From Devosia sp. Leaf420 (lineage in GTDB: Bacteria; Pseudomonadota; Alphaproteobacteria; Rhizobiales; Devosiaceae): DNA of 64,000 nt. A program made the translations under genes and the position numbers. The notes under the pieces were generated by a model, which ran no database searches, was not told the origin of the DNA, and saw nothing but the letters and a program-made list of their open reading frames with translations. The stretch is from NCBI RefSeq assembly GCF_001425445.1, contig NZ_LMQU01000013.1:186001-250000 (forward strand). The letters are read 5' to 3'. Shown here piece by piece: positions 28,113-35,775 of the stretch (position 1 is the stretch's first letter; each line of letters opens with the position of its first letter).

Positions 28113-28141
28113 CGTTTGAGCGCCGTAATCGCGCGCAAGAG

Positions 28142-28172
28142 AAAACCCGGGCTGAAACTCAGCCCGGGTTTT
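28142..28172 (-). terminator. Terminator of the small hypothetical gene (possibly bidirectional)
   Basis: Perfect 14-bp stem AAAACCCGGGCTGA/TCAGCCCGGGTTTT with a 3-base loop, 12 bases past the hypothetical gene stop on the minus strand. Symmetry means it could also back up the flagellin terminator on the plus strand. Confidence 0.8.
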
Positions 28173-28184
28173 CATGTTTGGTCG

Positions 28185-28511
28185 TCAGATGATCTTGTCG
28201 GTTACCGGCAAGGTTGAGAGGGGCGACGACCACTCCCGCTTGAGGCGCTGGATATATTCGTAAGCCGTTGGCGGCGCCAAAGCCTGTTCATTACCCAGCA
28301 GCCCCGCTTCGAAAATCGTCTCTGCGGGGAGGCTCTCATCGAGTTGCGTTACCGTCGAACCGCCATTTGCATTTTCGGGTTCGTCGTCGGTTGGACGGTC
28401 CGTTTGGGGATCGTTCTGGTTTTTTCGGCCCTTTGGCCGCGTAAACCGGGGAAGATGCGGCGAAAATGCGATACCGATCGTATCGGTTTTCGGCGCTATT
28501 CTGGCGCTCAT
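28185..28511 (-). CDS. Hypothetical protein in the flagellar locus
   Basis: 108 residues, no signal peptide or membrane segment. The N-terminal half is basic and polar (PKGRKNQNDPQTDRPTDDEP), probably disordered. The C-terminal half has a more ordered-looking stretch LPAETIFEAGLLGNEQALAP followed by TAYEYIQRLKREW. I do not recognise a family. It is flanked by its own terminator and lies between a flagellin and the flgN-flgI operon, so a flagellar role is possible. The start at 28511 was preferred over 28532 because seven fewer residues give a more typical N terminus. Confidence 0.55.
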   Translation of the reverse strand: MSARIAPKTDTIGIAFSPHLPRFTRPKGRKNQNDPQTDRPTDDEPENANGGSTVTQLDESLPAETIFEAGLLGNEQALAPPTAYEYIQRLKREWSSPLSTLPVTDKII

Positions 28512-28650
28512 ATTCCTATCCTGGAGCCACAATTGGCCACTGGCAGGCTATGAGACGGGCTCTGTGTAATCCGTTCGGAGCAATCGTCGGATTTTAAGAA
28601 AGTAGTCATCACTCCGGAAGGTTTGGTTCACCATGACAGCGGGCAAAGAA

Positions 28651-28680
28651 AAAGGGCCTTCGCTCCTGCGAAAGCCCTTT
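28651..28680 (-). terminator. Terminator of flgI-rod protein-flgN operon
   Basis: Minus-strand stem AAAGGGCTTTCG-CAGGAG-CGAAGGCCCTTT (12 bp with a mismatch) followed by TTCTTT, 68 bases past the flgN-like gene. Confidence 0.8.
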
Positions 28681-28748
28681 GGCCGGTGATGACAGCAAGC
28701 GCTCCTTCTGGAGCACTGGTCTTTCAAGACGCGCGCGCCGGCGATTCC

Positions 28749-29219
28749 TCAGAGCGCGCGGTTGATGGCGATGCCCTTGGCCGCCGCAGCGCGCGGCATT
28801 CTCACTTCGCCGCTGCGATCATAGGTGCGGGTGCGGTCTTTCTGGCCGACGGTTTCGGCGACATCTTCCAGAATATCCTCGGCAATAGTCTTGGCCGTGG
28901 CGATGACACGGAGGTTTTCCGCCATTTGCGTTGCAAGGCTATCGTGATTGCTGTGCAGCCGATCGAGCGACACGGGCGCTTCGGCCGAAAGACGCGTCGT
29001 CTGGCGTTGCACCGAACGGGCGTAAACCACGTAATCCTGTGCAAGCTGGGTCTTTTCGGCGGTGAGGCCTGCGGCATCGCGAAAACGGCCGGCGCGGAGC
29101 AGGGTGGTTTCTTCGTTCATCACGTTGACCAGCGCCTGGAGCGCGGTCTCGGCCTGGGTGCAGAGCTCCTCGGCTGGCAGGCTGTCGAGGGACGCAATAC
29201 GATCTGCTGCTGCGGACAT
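28749..29219 (-). CDS. flgN: FlgN-like flagellar export chaperone
   Basis: 156 residues, mostly helical, with a hydrophobic-acidic first helix (LCTQAETALQALVNVMNEET) and central helices containing LTAEKTQLAQDYVVYARSVQ, as in alphaproteobacterial FlgN proteins that escort FlgK and FlgL to the export gate. The assignment rests on this pattern plus its position after the rod-binding gene. The start overlaps the upstream stop (TAATG). It is the last gene of the flgI operon. Confidence 0.75.
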   Translation of the reverse strand: MSAAADRIASLDSLPAEELCTQAETALQALVNVMNEETTLLRAGRFRDAAGLTAEKTQLAQDYVVYARSVQRQTTRLSAEAPVSLDRLHSNHDSLATQMAENLRVIATAKTIAEDILEDVAETVGQKDRTRTYDRSGEVRMPRAAAAKGIAINRAL

Positions 29220-29539
29220 TAACGGTACACTCCTGTTACACGCGGATTAGTTTGTTGGCTGGCTTCCTGCAGGGCGATCATGTCGCCCATCAATTGGTCG
29301 GCAATGCCGAGGCCGCCATTTTGAGCCATGGAATTGGCAAGTTGTTCGGACTGGATCGAGCGCCAGGTCTCTTCACCGAAGCCGCCGCCGAAGCCGTTGT
29401 CGGATTTGGCCGTCGCGAACATTTCCTTAGTGAGAAGGTTGAGGAAGACGCCTTCGAAATCCTCGGCCTGCTTACGGATCTTGTCGATCTGGTGGCTGTT
29501 GAGGCTGGTCTTGATGCCGTTGACGATTGTGGTTTCCAT
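29219..29539 (-). CDS. Rod-binding protein (FlgJ N-terminal domain / CheL type)
   Basis: 106 residues corresponding to the rod-binding half of FlgJ only, without a muramidase domain (KQAEDFEGVFLNLLTKEMF near residue 23; GGFGEETWRSIQSEQLANSM near residue 51). In alphaproteobacteria this short form (often called CheL) acts as a rod capping or assembly factor. It overlaps flgI by one base and the flgN-like gene by three. Confidence 0.88.
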   Translation of the reverse strand: METTIVNGIKTSLNSHQIDKIRKQAEDFEGVFLNLLTKEMFATAKSDNGFGGGFGEETWRSIQSEQLANSMAQNGGLGIADQLMGDMIALQEASQQTNPRVTGVYR

Positions 29540-30663
29540 CAGAGCACCTCGATTTCAGCTTGAAGAGCGCCAGTCGCCTTGATGGCCTGGAGGATGGCGA
29601 TCAGATCGCGGGGCGAAATGCCGAGCGCGTTGAGCCCGTCGACGAGTTCCTGCAAGGTTACGGATTCGTTGATCACCTGCAGGGCCGTATCGGTCTGGCT
29701 GACGCTGAGATCGGTGCTTGGCTGTACGGCGGTCTGGCCCTGGCTAAAGGGTGCTGGCTGCACGACGGTCGGGTTTTCGGCAATCGAGACAGTCAGGTTC
29801 GACTGGGCCACGGCAACGCTCGACACGCGGACATCCTTGCCCATGACGATGATACCGCTGTTTTCGTCGATGACGATCTTGGCCGACTGGTCGGTCTGGA
29901 TGATGAGCTGCTCAACGTCGGTCAGCAGATCGACGATATTGCCGTTGAAATTGACGGGTAGGGTGAGGCGAACGGTGGACGGATCTTCCGGCACGGCTGT
30001 CGCTGCACCGATGAAATCGTTGATTGCCATGGCGATGCGGCGCGAGGTGGTGAGATCCGGGTTCCGCAGGGCAAGGCGCAGCGAATGCTGGGCGCCGAGT
30101 TCGAAACCGATTTCGCGTTCCACCAAGGCGCCAGAGGAAATGCGGCCGGTGGTTGGCACGCCCGAAACGATGCTCGCCGCGTCGCCTTCCGCGCTAAAAC
30201 CGTTGATGGTGACCGGGCCCTGCGCGATGGCAAAGACTTCGCCGTCGGCGCCGAGGAGGGGAGTTACCAGCAAAGTACCGCCCTGGAGGCTCTTGGCATT
30301 GCCGAGCGAAGCAACAGAAATGTCGATGCGCTGACCCTGCGTGGCGAAAGGTGGCAGGCTGGCGGTCACCATCACGGCGGCAACATTTGCCGTTCGGACA
30401 TTCTCGCCGGCTGTGTTGACGCCAAGCCGTTCGAGCATGGATTGCAGCGACTGCTTGGTGAATGGCGAATTGTTGAGGCTGTCGCCTGTGCCATTGAGAC
30501 CAACGACGAGACCATAGCCGACAAGCTGATTCTCGCGGATGCCTTCGACGTCGACGATGTCCTTGATACGGGCAGGCGCTGCGGCTGCCTGGGCGATAGG
30601 GCCCAGTGCCAGCGCGGCGCCGACCGCTATAAGAAGGCCAATACGGAAGAAGCTCTTTGGCAT
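29539..30663 (-). CDS. flgI: Flagellar P-ring protein FlgI
   Basis: 374 residues with a Sec signal peptide (hydrophobic core IGLLIAVGAALALG) and family motifs RIKDIVDVEGIRENQLVGYG, GLNGTGDSLNNSPFTKQSL and SLGNAKSLQGGTLLVTPL. It forms the periplasmic P ring around the rod. The start at 30663 begins the signal peptide; the frame is open further up but adds non-signal sequence. It is the first gene of flgI-rod protein-flgN, with a sigma-54-type promoter about 60 bases upstream. Confidence 0.95.
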   Translation of the reverse strand: MPKSFFRIGLLIAVGAALALGPIAQAAAAPARIKDIVDVEGIRENQLVGYGLVVGLNGTGDSLNNSPFTKQSLQSMLERLGVNTAGENVRTANVAAVMVTASLPPFATQGQRIDISVASLGNAKSLQGGTLLVTPLLGADGEVFAIAQGPVTINGFSAEGDAASIVSGVPTTGRISSGALVEREIGFELGAQHSLRLALRNPDLTTSRRIAMAINDFIGAATAVPEDPSTVRLTLPVNFNGNIVDLLTDVEQLIIQTDQSAKIVIDENSGIIVMGKDVRVSSVAVAQSNLTVSIAENPTVVQPAPFSQGQTAVQPSTDLSVSQTDTALQVINESVTLQELVDGLNALGISPRDLIAILQAIKATGALQAEIEVL

Positions 30664-30720
30664 CTGTTTCCCCGAGAGTGCGCGGCACCATCCCCATGGC
30701 GCTGCAGTTCGCAACACTCA

Positions 30721-30738
30721 ATGCCAGAAGCGTGCCAA
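30721..30738 (-). promoter_or_regulatory. Sigma-54 promoter of flgI
   Basis: Minus strand reads TTGGCACGCTTCTGGCAT: a perfect -24 element (TTGGCACG), correct GG-N10-GC spacing, and a -12 element TGGC instead of TTGC. The GC pair is at 30724-30723 and the flgI start at 30663, giving a leader near 48 bases. Confidence 0.75.
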
Positions 30739-30843
30739 ACTCGGATTTTCTGCATAAATCATTGTAATGCTTAAGTTTACGGCCGGATATCGCGCTCGGC
30801 TGCCCGCCCTAAATGTGCCGGTGTGCAATTCTTGCCGGGAACA

Positions 30844-30859
30844 TTAAGTGGTCCTTAAC
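30844..30859 (+). promoter_or_regulatory. CtrA box before fliX
   Basis: TTAA-GTGGTCC-TTAAC matches the full CtrA consensus TTAA-N7-TTAAC. It ends 51 bases before the fliX start, where it could overlap a -35 region. fliX is also a CtrA-controlled early flagellar gene in Caulobacter. Confidence 0.82.
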
Positions 30860-30910
30860 CATGTCGGGCAGATTTTGCCTGTGACAGGAATTTGGGAGTG
30901 ACTGAGTCCC

Positions 30911-31330
30911 GTGCGTATCGAAACCGCCAATCGCATGAGTAGTGTGTCTTCACGTGCCGCCGTGGGGAAATATGCTGCCGGCCAGTCTTTTACGATGTCG
31001 GATGTTTCGGGCCCCGCACGGGTGGCCCGCACAGCGCCGGTCGTCGCTTTGACCCCGCTCGACGCGATTCTTGCTATCCAGTCGGTTGGCGATGCCATGG
31101 GCGGCAAGCGCAAGGCGGTGAAGCGCGGCAGCAACCTGCTCGACCTCCTCGAAGGCATCAAGGCCGATCTGCTCGTTGGCGATATCACGCCCGATCGGCT
31201 CGATGCGCTGGTCAAGGAACTCAGCACCTATCGCGACCGGACCGAACCGGGGCTTGATGACCTGTTGGACGATATCGAACTGCGCGTCCGCGTCGAGCTC
31301 GCCAAGCAGGGTCTCTTCCCGCCTTTCTGA
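30911..31330 (+). CDS. fliX: Flagellar assembly trans-acting regulator FliX
   Basis: 139 residues from a GTG. It matches the FliX pattern: N-terminal MRIETANR; a central stretch containing ALTPLDAILAIQSVGDA; a basic KRKAVKRGSNLLDLLEGIKA; and C-terminal DDLLDDIELRVRVELAKQG. In Caulobacter, FliX couples early basal-body assembly to FlbD, the sigma-54 activator of later flagellar genes. Its presence beside three sigma-54 flagellar promoters supports the same circuit here. It is divergent from flgI and has a CtrA box upstream. Confidence 0.92.
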   Translation: MRIETANRMSSVSSRAAVGKYAAGQSFTMSDVSGPARVARTAPVVALTPLDAILAIQSVGDAMGGKRKAVKRGSNLLDLLEGIKADLLVGDITPDRLDALVKELSTYRDRTEPGLDDLLDDIELRVRVELAKQGLFPPF

Positions 31331-31504
31331 GCCAAAGGATAAGTCACAGTTCAGTCAGCTTCATAAAAATGTTGCCTATTACGGGCTATGTGGCTGATGC
31401 GAAGGGCCTTTTCTTAGTTAAGGCACTTTAAGAACTTCGCTTGCTCGGGGTTGACGTCCGGCCTATATAGGCCGCCGAGGGGTGCATTGGAGTTGAGTCA
31501 GCTA

Positions 31505-31921
31505 ATGTCTTCGGTTGAAGTTATCGAATACCGGCCGAGTGAAGACGAGCCGTTCATGAACCCGCGTATGCGGGAATACTTCCGGAATAAACTGCTTGCC
31601 TGGAAAGACGAGATCCTGCGCGAAAGCCGCGGCACGCTCGAAAACCTGCAAGAAGAAAGCCAGAACCATCCGGATATGGCCGATCGGGCCAGCTCGGAAA
31701 GCGATCGGGCGCTGGAATTGCGGACGCGTGACCGTCAGCGCAAGCTGATTGGCAAGATCGACTCCGCCATGAAGCGGATCGACGATGGCACTTACGGCTA
31801 TTGCGAAGAAACCGGCGACCCGATCGGCGTCGCCCGTCTCGATGCCCGCCCAACTGCAACGCTGAGCCTTGAAGCTCAGGAACTGCACGAGCGGCGCGAA
31901 AAGGTCTATCGCGACGAATAA
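31505..31921 (+). CDS. dksA: DksA-family transcription factor lacking most zinc cysteines
   Basis: 138 residues. A coiled coil includes the functional tip NHPDMADRASSE (Asp-x-x-Asp-x-Ala type), which inserts into the RNA polymerase secondary channel. The following zinc-finger region reads YCEETGDPIGVARLDARPTA then LSLEAQE, keeping only the first of the four canonical cysteines. It can therefore hardly bind zinc in the usual way, as reported for the Rhodobacter DksA. The ATG at 31505 gives the normal N terminus. A strong terminator follows directly. Confidence 0.92.
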   Translation: MSSVEVIEYRPSEDEPFMNPRMREYFRNKLLAWKDEILRESRGTLENLQEESQNHPDMADRASSESDRALELRTRDRQRKLIGKIDSAMKRIDDGTYGYCEETGDPIGVARLDARPTATLSLEAQELHERREKVYRDE

Positions 31922-31924
31922 ATC

Positions 31925-31950
31925 AAAGCCCGCCGCAAGGCGGGCTTTTT
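31925..31950 (+). terminator. Terminator of dksA
   Basis: AAAGCCCGCC-GCAA-GGCGGGCTTT then TT: a 10-bp perfect stem starting 4 bases after the stop codon. Confidence 0.92.
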
Positions 31951-31965
31951 GTTTGCCGTGATGAT

Positions 31966-32388
31966 TCAGACTTCACCAGTCCGTTCGCGGTTGCGATCAT
32001 GGATGGCCTGAACGTCTGGCGTCAGTTGCTCGGCAAAATCGCTCAGTTCATAGATCGGGCGAATGTCGATATCGCTTTCTTCGAACATCGGATTGGGGCA
32101 GCGCTTCACCCATTCGACGGCCTCGTCCATATCGCGCACTTCCCAGATCCAATAGCCGGCGACGATTTCCTTGGTCTCGGTGAAGGGGCCATCCATCACC
32201 GTGCGGTCTGTGCCATTGAAATGCACGCGCTTGGCCTGCTTGGTCGGCTTCAGCCCATCGCCGCCGAGCATGATGCCGGCGCTGATTAGTTGCTCGTTAT
32301 ATTTGCCCATGGCTTCAAGCATTTCGGTGGGCGGCATGCGGCCATCTTCACTGTCCTGGGTGGCTTTTACAAAAACGACAACGCGCAT
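31966..32388 (-). CDS. YciI/DGPF-domain protein
   Basis: 140 residues with a ferredoxin-like alpha/beta fold of the YCII family. The hallmark DGPF motif is in VMDGPFTETKEIVAGYWIWE near residue 64, preceded by VVVFVKATQDSEDG at the N terminus. Members of the PhnB/DGPF group often sit beside extracytoplasmic sigma factors, but none is present here, so no function is proposed. It is convergent with dksA across that gene's terminator. Confidence 0.85.
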   Translation of the reverse strand: MRVVVFVKATQDSEDGRMPPTEMLEAMGKYNEQLISAGIMLGGDGLKPTKQAKRVHFNGTDRTVMDGPFTETKEIVAGYWIWEVRDMDEAVEWVKRCPNPMFEESDIDIRPIYELSDFAEQLTPDVQAIHDRNRERTGEV

Positions 32389-32489
32389 TTCTCGTCTCCT
32401 TCAGTGCGGCAGAAATTGCCTCTCACCCTGGCGACGAATTCAAGCGAAGCCCTTCGACATTTTTGCGACGTCATTTTTCGAAAAAGACA

Positions 32490-32510
32490 ACGGGGCCGAA
32501 TGGGCCCCGT
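32490..32510 (-). terminator. Terminator of the downstream curlin gene
   Basis: Minus strand ACGGGGCC-CATTC-GGCCCCGT (8 bp) followed by TGTCTTTTTCG, 26 bases past the curlin stop. Confidence 0.85.
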
Positions 32511-32536
32511 CTGACTGGTGACGCTTTGAGAGAAAT

Positions 32537-32941
32537 TTAGAAGCCGAAGACGGTGGTGATGCCGCTCTGGCCGTCGCCGTTCTGCATGCATTGCGCATCG
32601 CTGGCATTGCCGAACTGAAAGAGGCCGCAGGTATTGTTGTTGCCGTGCTGGCTGATGGTACCATGGTGGCCATTACCGTCCTGGACGATGAGGCCGGAAT
32701 TGTTGCTGCCGCTCTGATCGAACCCGGCGGCGTTCCAATTGCCGTTCTGTGCGACATTGCCACCATTGTCAGAAAAACCCTTCACAAGGGAATAGACCCG
32801 CAGGCCTAGGCCAAGGGCCTGCGCCTGATCAGGATCGCTCGGCGCAAAGCCGAACGAGATCTGGCCGGCCATGGCAGGCGAAATGCCGATGACGAGAGCG
32901 GTGATGGCGGCTGCTGCGGTCTTTGTGAAGGTGGCGGTCAT
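32537..32941 (-). CDS. Curlin-like amyloid subunit
   Basis: 134 residues with a signal peptide (hydrophobic TAAAAITALVIGIS, AMA-G cleavage). The mature part has four or five curlin repeats of the N-x-x-x-Q-x-G-x-x-N type (GGNVAQNGNWN, AAGFDQSGSNN, GLIVQDGNGHHG, TISQHGNNNT, LFQFGNAS). The C terminus has a Cys pair (NTCGLF and AQCMQN). It is probably a major or minor fibre subunit (CsgA/CsgB type). The start at 32941 begins the signal peptide. The CsgG/E/F secretion genes are not in this window. Confidence 0.82.
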   Translation of the reverse strand: MTATFTKTAAAAITALVIGISPAMAGQISFGFAPSDPDQAQALGLGLRVYSLVKGFSDNGGNVAQNGNWNAAGFDQSGSNNSGLIVQDGNGHHGTISQHGNNNTCGLFQFGNASDAQCMQNGDGQSGITTVFGF

Positions 32942-33079
32942 TTGGTTCTCCAAGCGGTTCTGCGTTCCCGGTGCTGGTGGTTCCCAGCGCATGAAAAGAG
33001 CTTAGAGCCATTGGGCTGAACCCATCCGGAGCAGGGCGTTCAGAATGCGTTCAGCGATTCCCTGTCGCCAAAAGATAAA

Positions 33080-33097
33080 GCCCCGGCGGACCGGGGC
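33080..33097 (-). terminator. Terminator of csgH
   Basis: Minus strand GCCCCGG-TCCG-CCGGGGC then TTTATCTTTT; perfect 7-bp stem, 27 bases past the csgH stop. It separates csgH from the downstream curlin gene. Confidence 0.85.
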
Positions 33098-33124
33098 AAT
33101 GTCGGATCAGTGGAGCAGATACGG

Positions 33125-33502
33125 TTAGATGCGGCCGGTGCTCTGCGAGCAATCATAGCTCTTGCCGCCGATCGTGACCGTGAAGCTGACCTTGGCATTG
33201 GCGCTTGAATTGATCATCACCTGGCCGATCGAGACTTCGGTATTGGCCATGGCCGCAAAGGGGCCGCCCTGGTTGATATTGCTCGATCCACCGCCGCCCG
33301 ACGAGCGCAGCGAGAAGGTGTAGTCGCCGGTCAGCACGGTCGGGCTCATCAGCCGGCCCTGATAGGTGGTCATGCCCGATTGTGTCGTCGTTTCAACGCC
33401 GCAGGTGAAGTTGCCGCCATCGGCATTGGCCGTCGCGACCGCGCCAATTCCAGCGAGCGCTACGACACCGGCGATAAGGCCTTGGGTCAGTGGGGTAATC
33501 AT
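33125..33502 (-). CDS. csgH: Curli assembly protein CsgH
   Basis: 125 residues with an N-terminal signal sequence (hydrophobic LIAGVVALAGIGAV, ANA-D cleavage). The mature beta-rich domain has two cysteines (NFTCGVE near its start, YDCSQS near its end) that can form one disulfide. The features VLTGDYTFSLRSSGGGGSSN and GPFAAMANTEVSIGQV match alphaproteobacterial CsgH, a periplasmic inhibitor of premature curlin polymerisation. It lies between two curlin-like genes on the same strand, consistent with that role. Confidence 0.8.
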   Translation of the reverse strand: MITPLTQGLIAGVVALAGIGAVATANADGGNFTCGVETTTQSGMTTYQGRLMSPTVLTGDYTFSLRSSGGGGSSNINQGGPFAAMANTEVSIGQVMINSSANAKVSFTVTIGGKSYDCSQSTGRI

Positions 33503-33530
33503 GTCGTCCTCCTGATACGCGGGGAAGGGC

Positions 33531-33550
33531 GGGGCTGGCGAACCAGCCCC
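33531..33550 (-). terminator. Stable hairpin between curlin gene and csgH
   Basis: GGGGCTGG-CGAA-CCAGCCCC, a perfect 8-bp stem without a following U-run on the minus strand. It is better seen as an mRNA-stability or partial-termination element favouring the upstream curlin message. Confidence 0.5.
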
Positions 33551-33562
33551 TGGCCTTTGACT

Positions 33563-33997
33563 TCAGTTGCAGGCCTGCACGAAGGCAGTCACATTGCCAG
33601 AACCCTGCTGCACGACGTTGGCATTGCAATTATTGCCCACCTGCACGCCGGCCGTGATGTTGCCATTGCCGTCCTGGGTGATGACCGAGGTGTGGTTGTT
33701 GCCGAACTGGCCGACACCAGCCTGGTTGTTCCAGCCGTTCTGGTAGACGTCCCCCTTGTTCCAATTGCCCTGCTGGCCGATGGCGGAGACATTGTTGCCG
33801 CCCTTCTGCTGGCTCGTTGCCTTGTTCCACCAGCCGGTCTGCTTGGTCGAAAAAGTCTGGTTCCAGCCCGACTGGCTGCCGCCCACCTGATTGCCCCAGC
33901 CGTACTGGTCGATATGGATGCCGGCGGCCATCGCAGGCGCAGCGGCAGAAGCGATGACGGTGGTGGCAAGAGCGGCGATGAAGAGCTTGCGGATCAT
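33563..33997 (-). CDS. Tryptophan-rich curlin-like amyloid subunit
   Basis: 144 residues with a signal peptide (LFIAALATTVIASAAAPAMA). The mature part has curlin-type repeats rich in Asn, Gly and Gln: QYGWGNQVGGSQSGWNQ, KQTGWWNKATSQQKGGNN, IGQQGNWNKGDVYQNGWNN, VGQFGNNHTSVITQDGNGN. Tryptophan appears at the position before Asn in several repeats, which is unusual for CsgA. The last part holds two cysteines (NNCNAN, VQACN). It is the first gene of the curlin-csgH pair and probably the major fibre subunit. Confidence 0.82.
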   Translation of the reverse strand: MIRKLFIAALATTVIASAAAPAMAAGIHIDQYGWGNQVGGSQSGWNQTFSTKQTGWWNKATSQQKGGNNVSAIGQQGNWNKGDVYQNGWNNQAGVGQFGNNHTSVITQDGNGNITAGVQVGNNCNANVVQQGSGNVTAFVQACN

Positions 33998-34134
33998 TTT
34001 GTCGTCTCCAGGTGGGGCGGTCCCTCCGACCGCGCTGATGGAAACCGTTTTAGGCTCCTGATCCGGAACCGGGCCTGAAGCGAGAATTCAGAATTCGTTC
34101 AGGTGACGCGGTAGTTCGAAAATCGTGGATGCCG

Positions 34135-34256
34135 TCACCCCCTCCCGGCCTCCCCCATCAAGGGGGAGGTGCGGATCGAGTTTGGGGCTAGATCCAGCCA
34201 AAGCCACCGGCCAGACACCTCCCCCTTTGATGGGGGAGGAAGGGAGGGGGTGATGA
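34135..34256. repeat. Large inverted repeat of purine/pyrimidine-rich arms
   Basis: The left arm (from GTCACCCCCTCCC through CTCCCCCATCAAGGGGGAGGTG) is repeated in inverted orientation at the right end with two or three mismatches, about 37 bases per arm, around a 45-base centre. Each arm also contains its own hairpin (CTCCCCC/GGGGGAG). It sits between the curlin gene and the M32 peptidase gene and could end transcription of the latter. Confidence 0.8.
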
Positions 34257-34275
34257 ACAATCACCAACCTCACCT

Positions 34276-35775
34276 TCAAACCCGCCCATACCGCCGCTTC
34301 AAATGGTTCTTGAAGAACTCGGCATTGAGCGGCTCGCCCGTCGCTCGCGTAATCAACTCCGGCGTCGAATAGCGCGAGGCCTCGGACCACACATTATCCG
34401 CTCGCCATTGGTTGATCGCGCCGAACTCGCCGCGGCTCATCTGGCTCTTCGCGTCCGGCACGGCCTTTTCCATCGCTGCCCATTGCTGTGCCGCGATCAT
34501 GGCGCCCAGCGTATAGCTCGGGAAATAGCCAAGCGCGCCGCCCGGCCAATGGACGTCCTGCATCGGCCCGTCCTTGGGGTCGTTGATGGTCGAGATCCCC
34601 AGATATTCCGTCATCTTGGCGTCCCAGGCCTCCGGGATCTGGCTCGCCCCCAGCTTGCCCGCAATCAGCTCCTGCTCCAGTTCGTAGCGGAGGATAACGT
34701 GGAGCGGGTAGGTGACCTCGTCGGCATCGACGCGGATGTAGCCGCGCTCGACATGGTTCACCTCGTTGAGAATATCGGCGATGTCCCAGCCGGGAATCGC
34801 ATCATCGCCGAGATGCTGGCGCACCAGCGGCAGCATGAATTCCCAGAATTCGGGGCTGCGCGAGAGCTGCATTTCGACAAAAAGACTCTGGCTTTCATGC
34901 ATGCCCATGCCACGCGCCTTGCCCAGCGGCCAGTGCGACCAGTCCTTGGGAAGGCCCTGCTCATAAAGCGCGTGGCCGGTCTCGTGCAGTACGCCCATAA
35001 GCGAGGACAGAAATTCATCGGTCCGATAGCGCGTCGTCATCCGCACGTCGGTCGGTACGCCACCGCAGAACGGATGATGCGATACCGCAAGCGAACCATG
35101 GGTGAAATCGAAGCCAACCGCGCGCATGGCCGCGAGGCCAAGCTCACGCTGCTTTTCGATCGGGTAAGGGCCGTTGAGGCTTTTTCGCGGACGCTTGGCG
35201 AGGCGCTCTTCCTGCACCGCCAGTGCCTCGGGCACGAAATCCTTCAGAAAACTCTTGAGGTCGGCAAAGATCGGATCGATGCCGGCAGTGCGATTGCCCG
35301 GATCATATTGATCCATCAGGGCATCGTAGGCACCAAGCCCCGTGGCGGCCGAGCGCAGCCCTGCCTCTTCGCGCACGAGTGCGACCACGCCTTCCAGCGC
35401 CGGCAGGAACGAATCCCAATCGCCCTTGGCCCGCAATTCGCGCCAGAGCTGTTCCGATCGCATGGTCGCTGCCGTCCGGCGCTCGACGAATTCGGTCGGG
35501 AGGCAAGTCGCGTTGACATAACTGCGCTCGAACTCTGCGACCGCCAGTTTCTGGTCGGTGTCGAGATCTTCGTTCTTGGCCGCATCGATCCAATCGGCAA
35601 TTTCCGGCGCTGTCGCTTGGGCATGGTACATGCCGGCAAGGTTCGACATCGCCTCAGCCCGCTTCTCGCCGCCACCTACCGCCATATGCGTCGCTTCGTC
35701 GGCGCCAAGAATGGAAAGCGCGTGCTCCAGCGCTTCAAGCTTGCGGCCAAGGGCATCGAGTTTTTGGAAGGACAT
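34276..35775 (-). CDS. M32-family metallocarboxypeptidase (Taq type)
   Basis: 499 residues, the normal length for the thermostable carboxypeptidase Taq family. The zinc motif HETGH is in GVLHETGHALYEQGLPKDW. Other family features are HPFCGGVPTDVRMTTRY just before it, and HESQSLFVEMQLSRS after it, which supplies the third ligand Glu. It is cytoplasmic, with no signal peptide. It removes C-terminal residues from peptides. There is no functional link to the neighbouring curli or flagellar genes. Confidence 0.95.
   Translation of the reverse strand: MSFQKLDALGRKLEALEHALSILGADEATHMAVGGGEKRAEAMSNLAGMYHAQATAPEIADWIDAAKNEDLDTDQKLAVAEFERSYVNATCLPTEFVERRTAATMRSEQLWRELRAKGDWDSFLPALEGVVALVREEAGLRSAATGLGAYDALMDQYDPGNRTAGIDPIFADLKSFLKDFVPEALAVQEERLAKRPRKSLNGPYPIEKQRELGLAAMRAVGFDFTHGSLAVSHHPFCGGVPTDVRMTTRYRTDEFLSSLMGVLHETGHALYEQGLPKDWSHWPLGKARGMGMHESQSLFVEMQLSRSPEFWEFMLPLVRQHLGDDAIPGWDIADILNEVNHVERGYIRVDADEVTYPLHVILRYELEQELIAGKLGASQIPEAWDAKMTEYLGISTINDPKDGPMQDVHWPGGALGYFPSYTLGAMIAAQQWAAMEKAVPDAKSQMSRGEFGAINQWRADNVWSEASRYSTPELITRATGEPLNAEFFKNHLKRRYGRV

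Noticed and set aside
30709-30727. Second sigma-54-like sequence before flgI
   Set aside because: TGGCAT and TTGC are separated by 6 bases, one too many for the strict sigma-54 spacing; the neighbouring element with correct spacing was used instead.
31418-31435. CtrA-like box before dksA
   Set aside because: TTAA and TTAA are present but separated by 6 bases instead of 7, so I did not call it.
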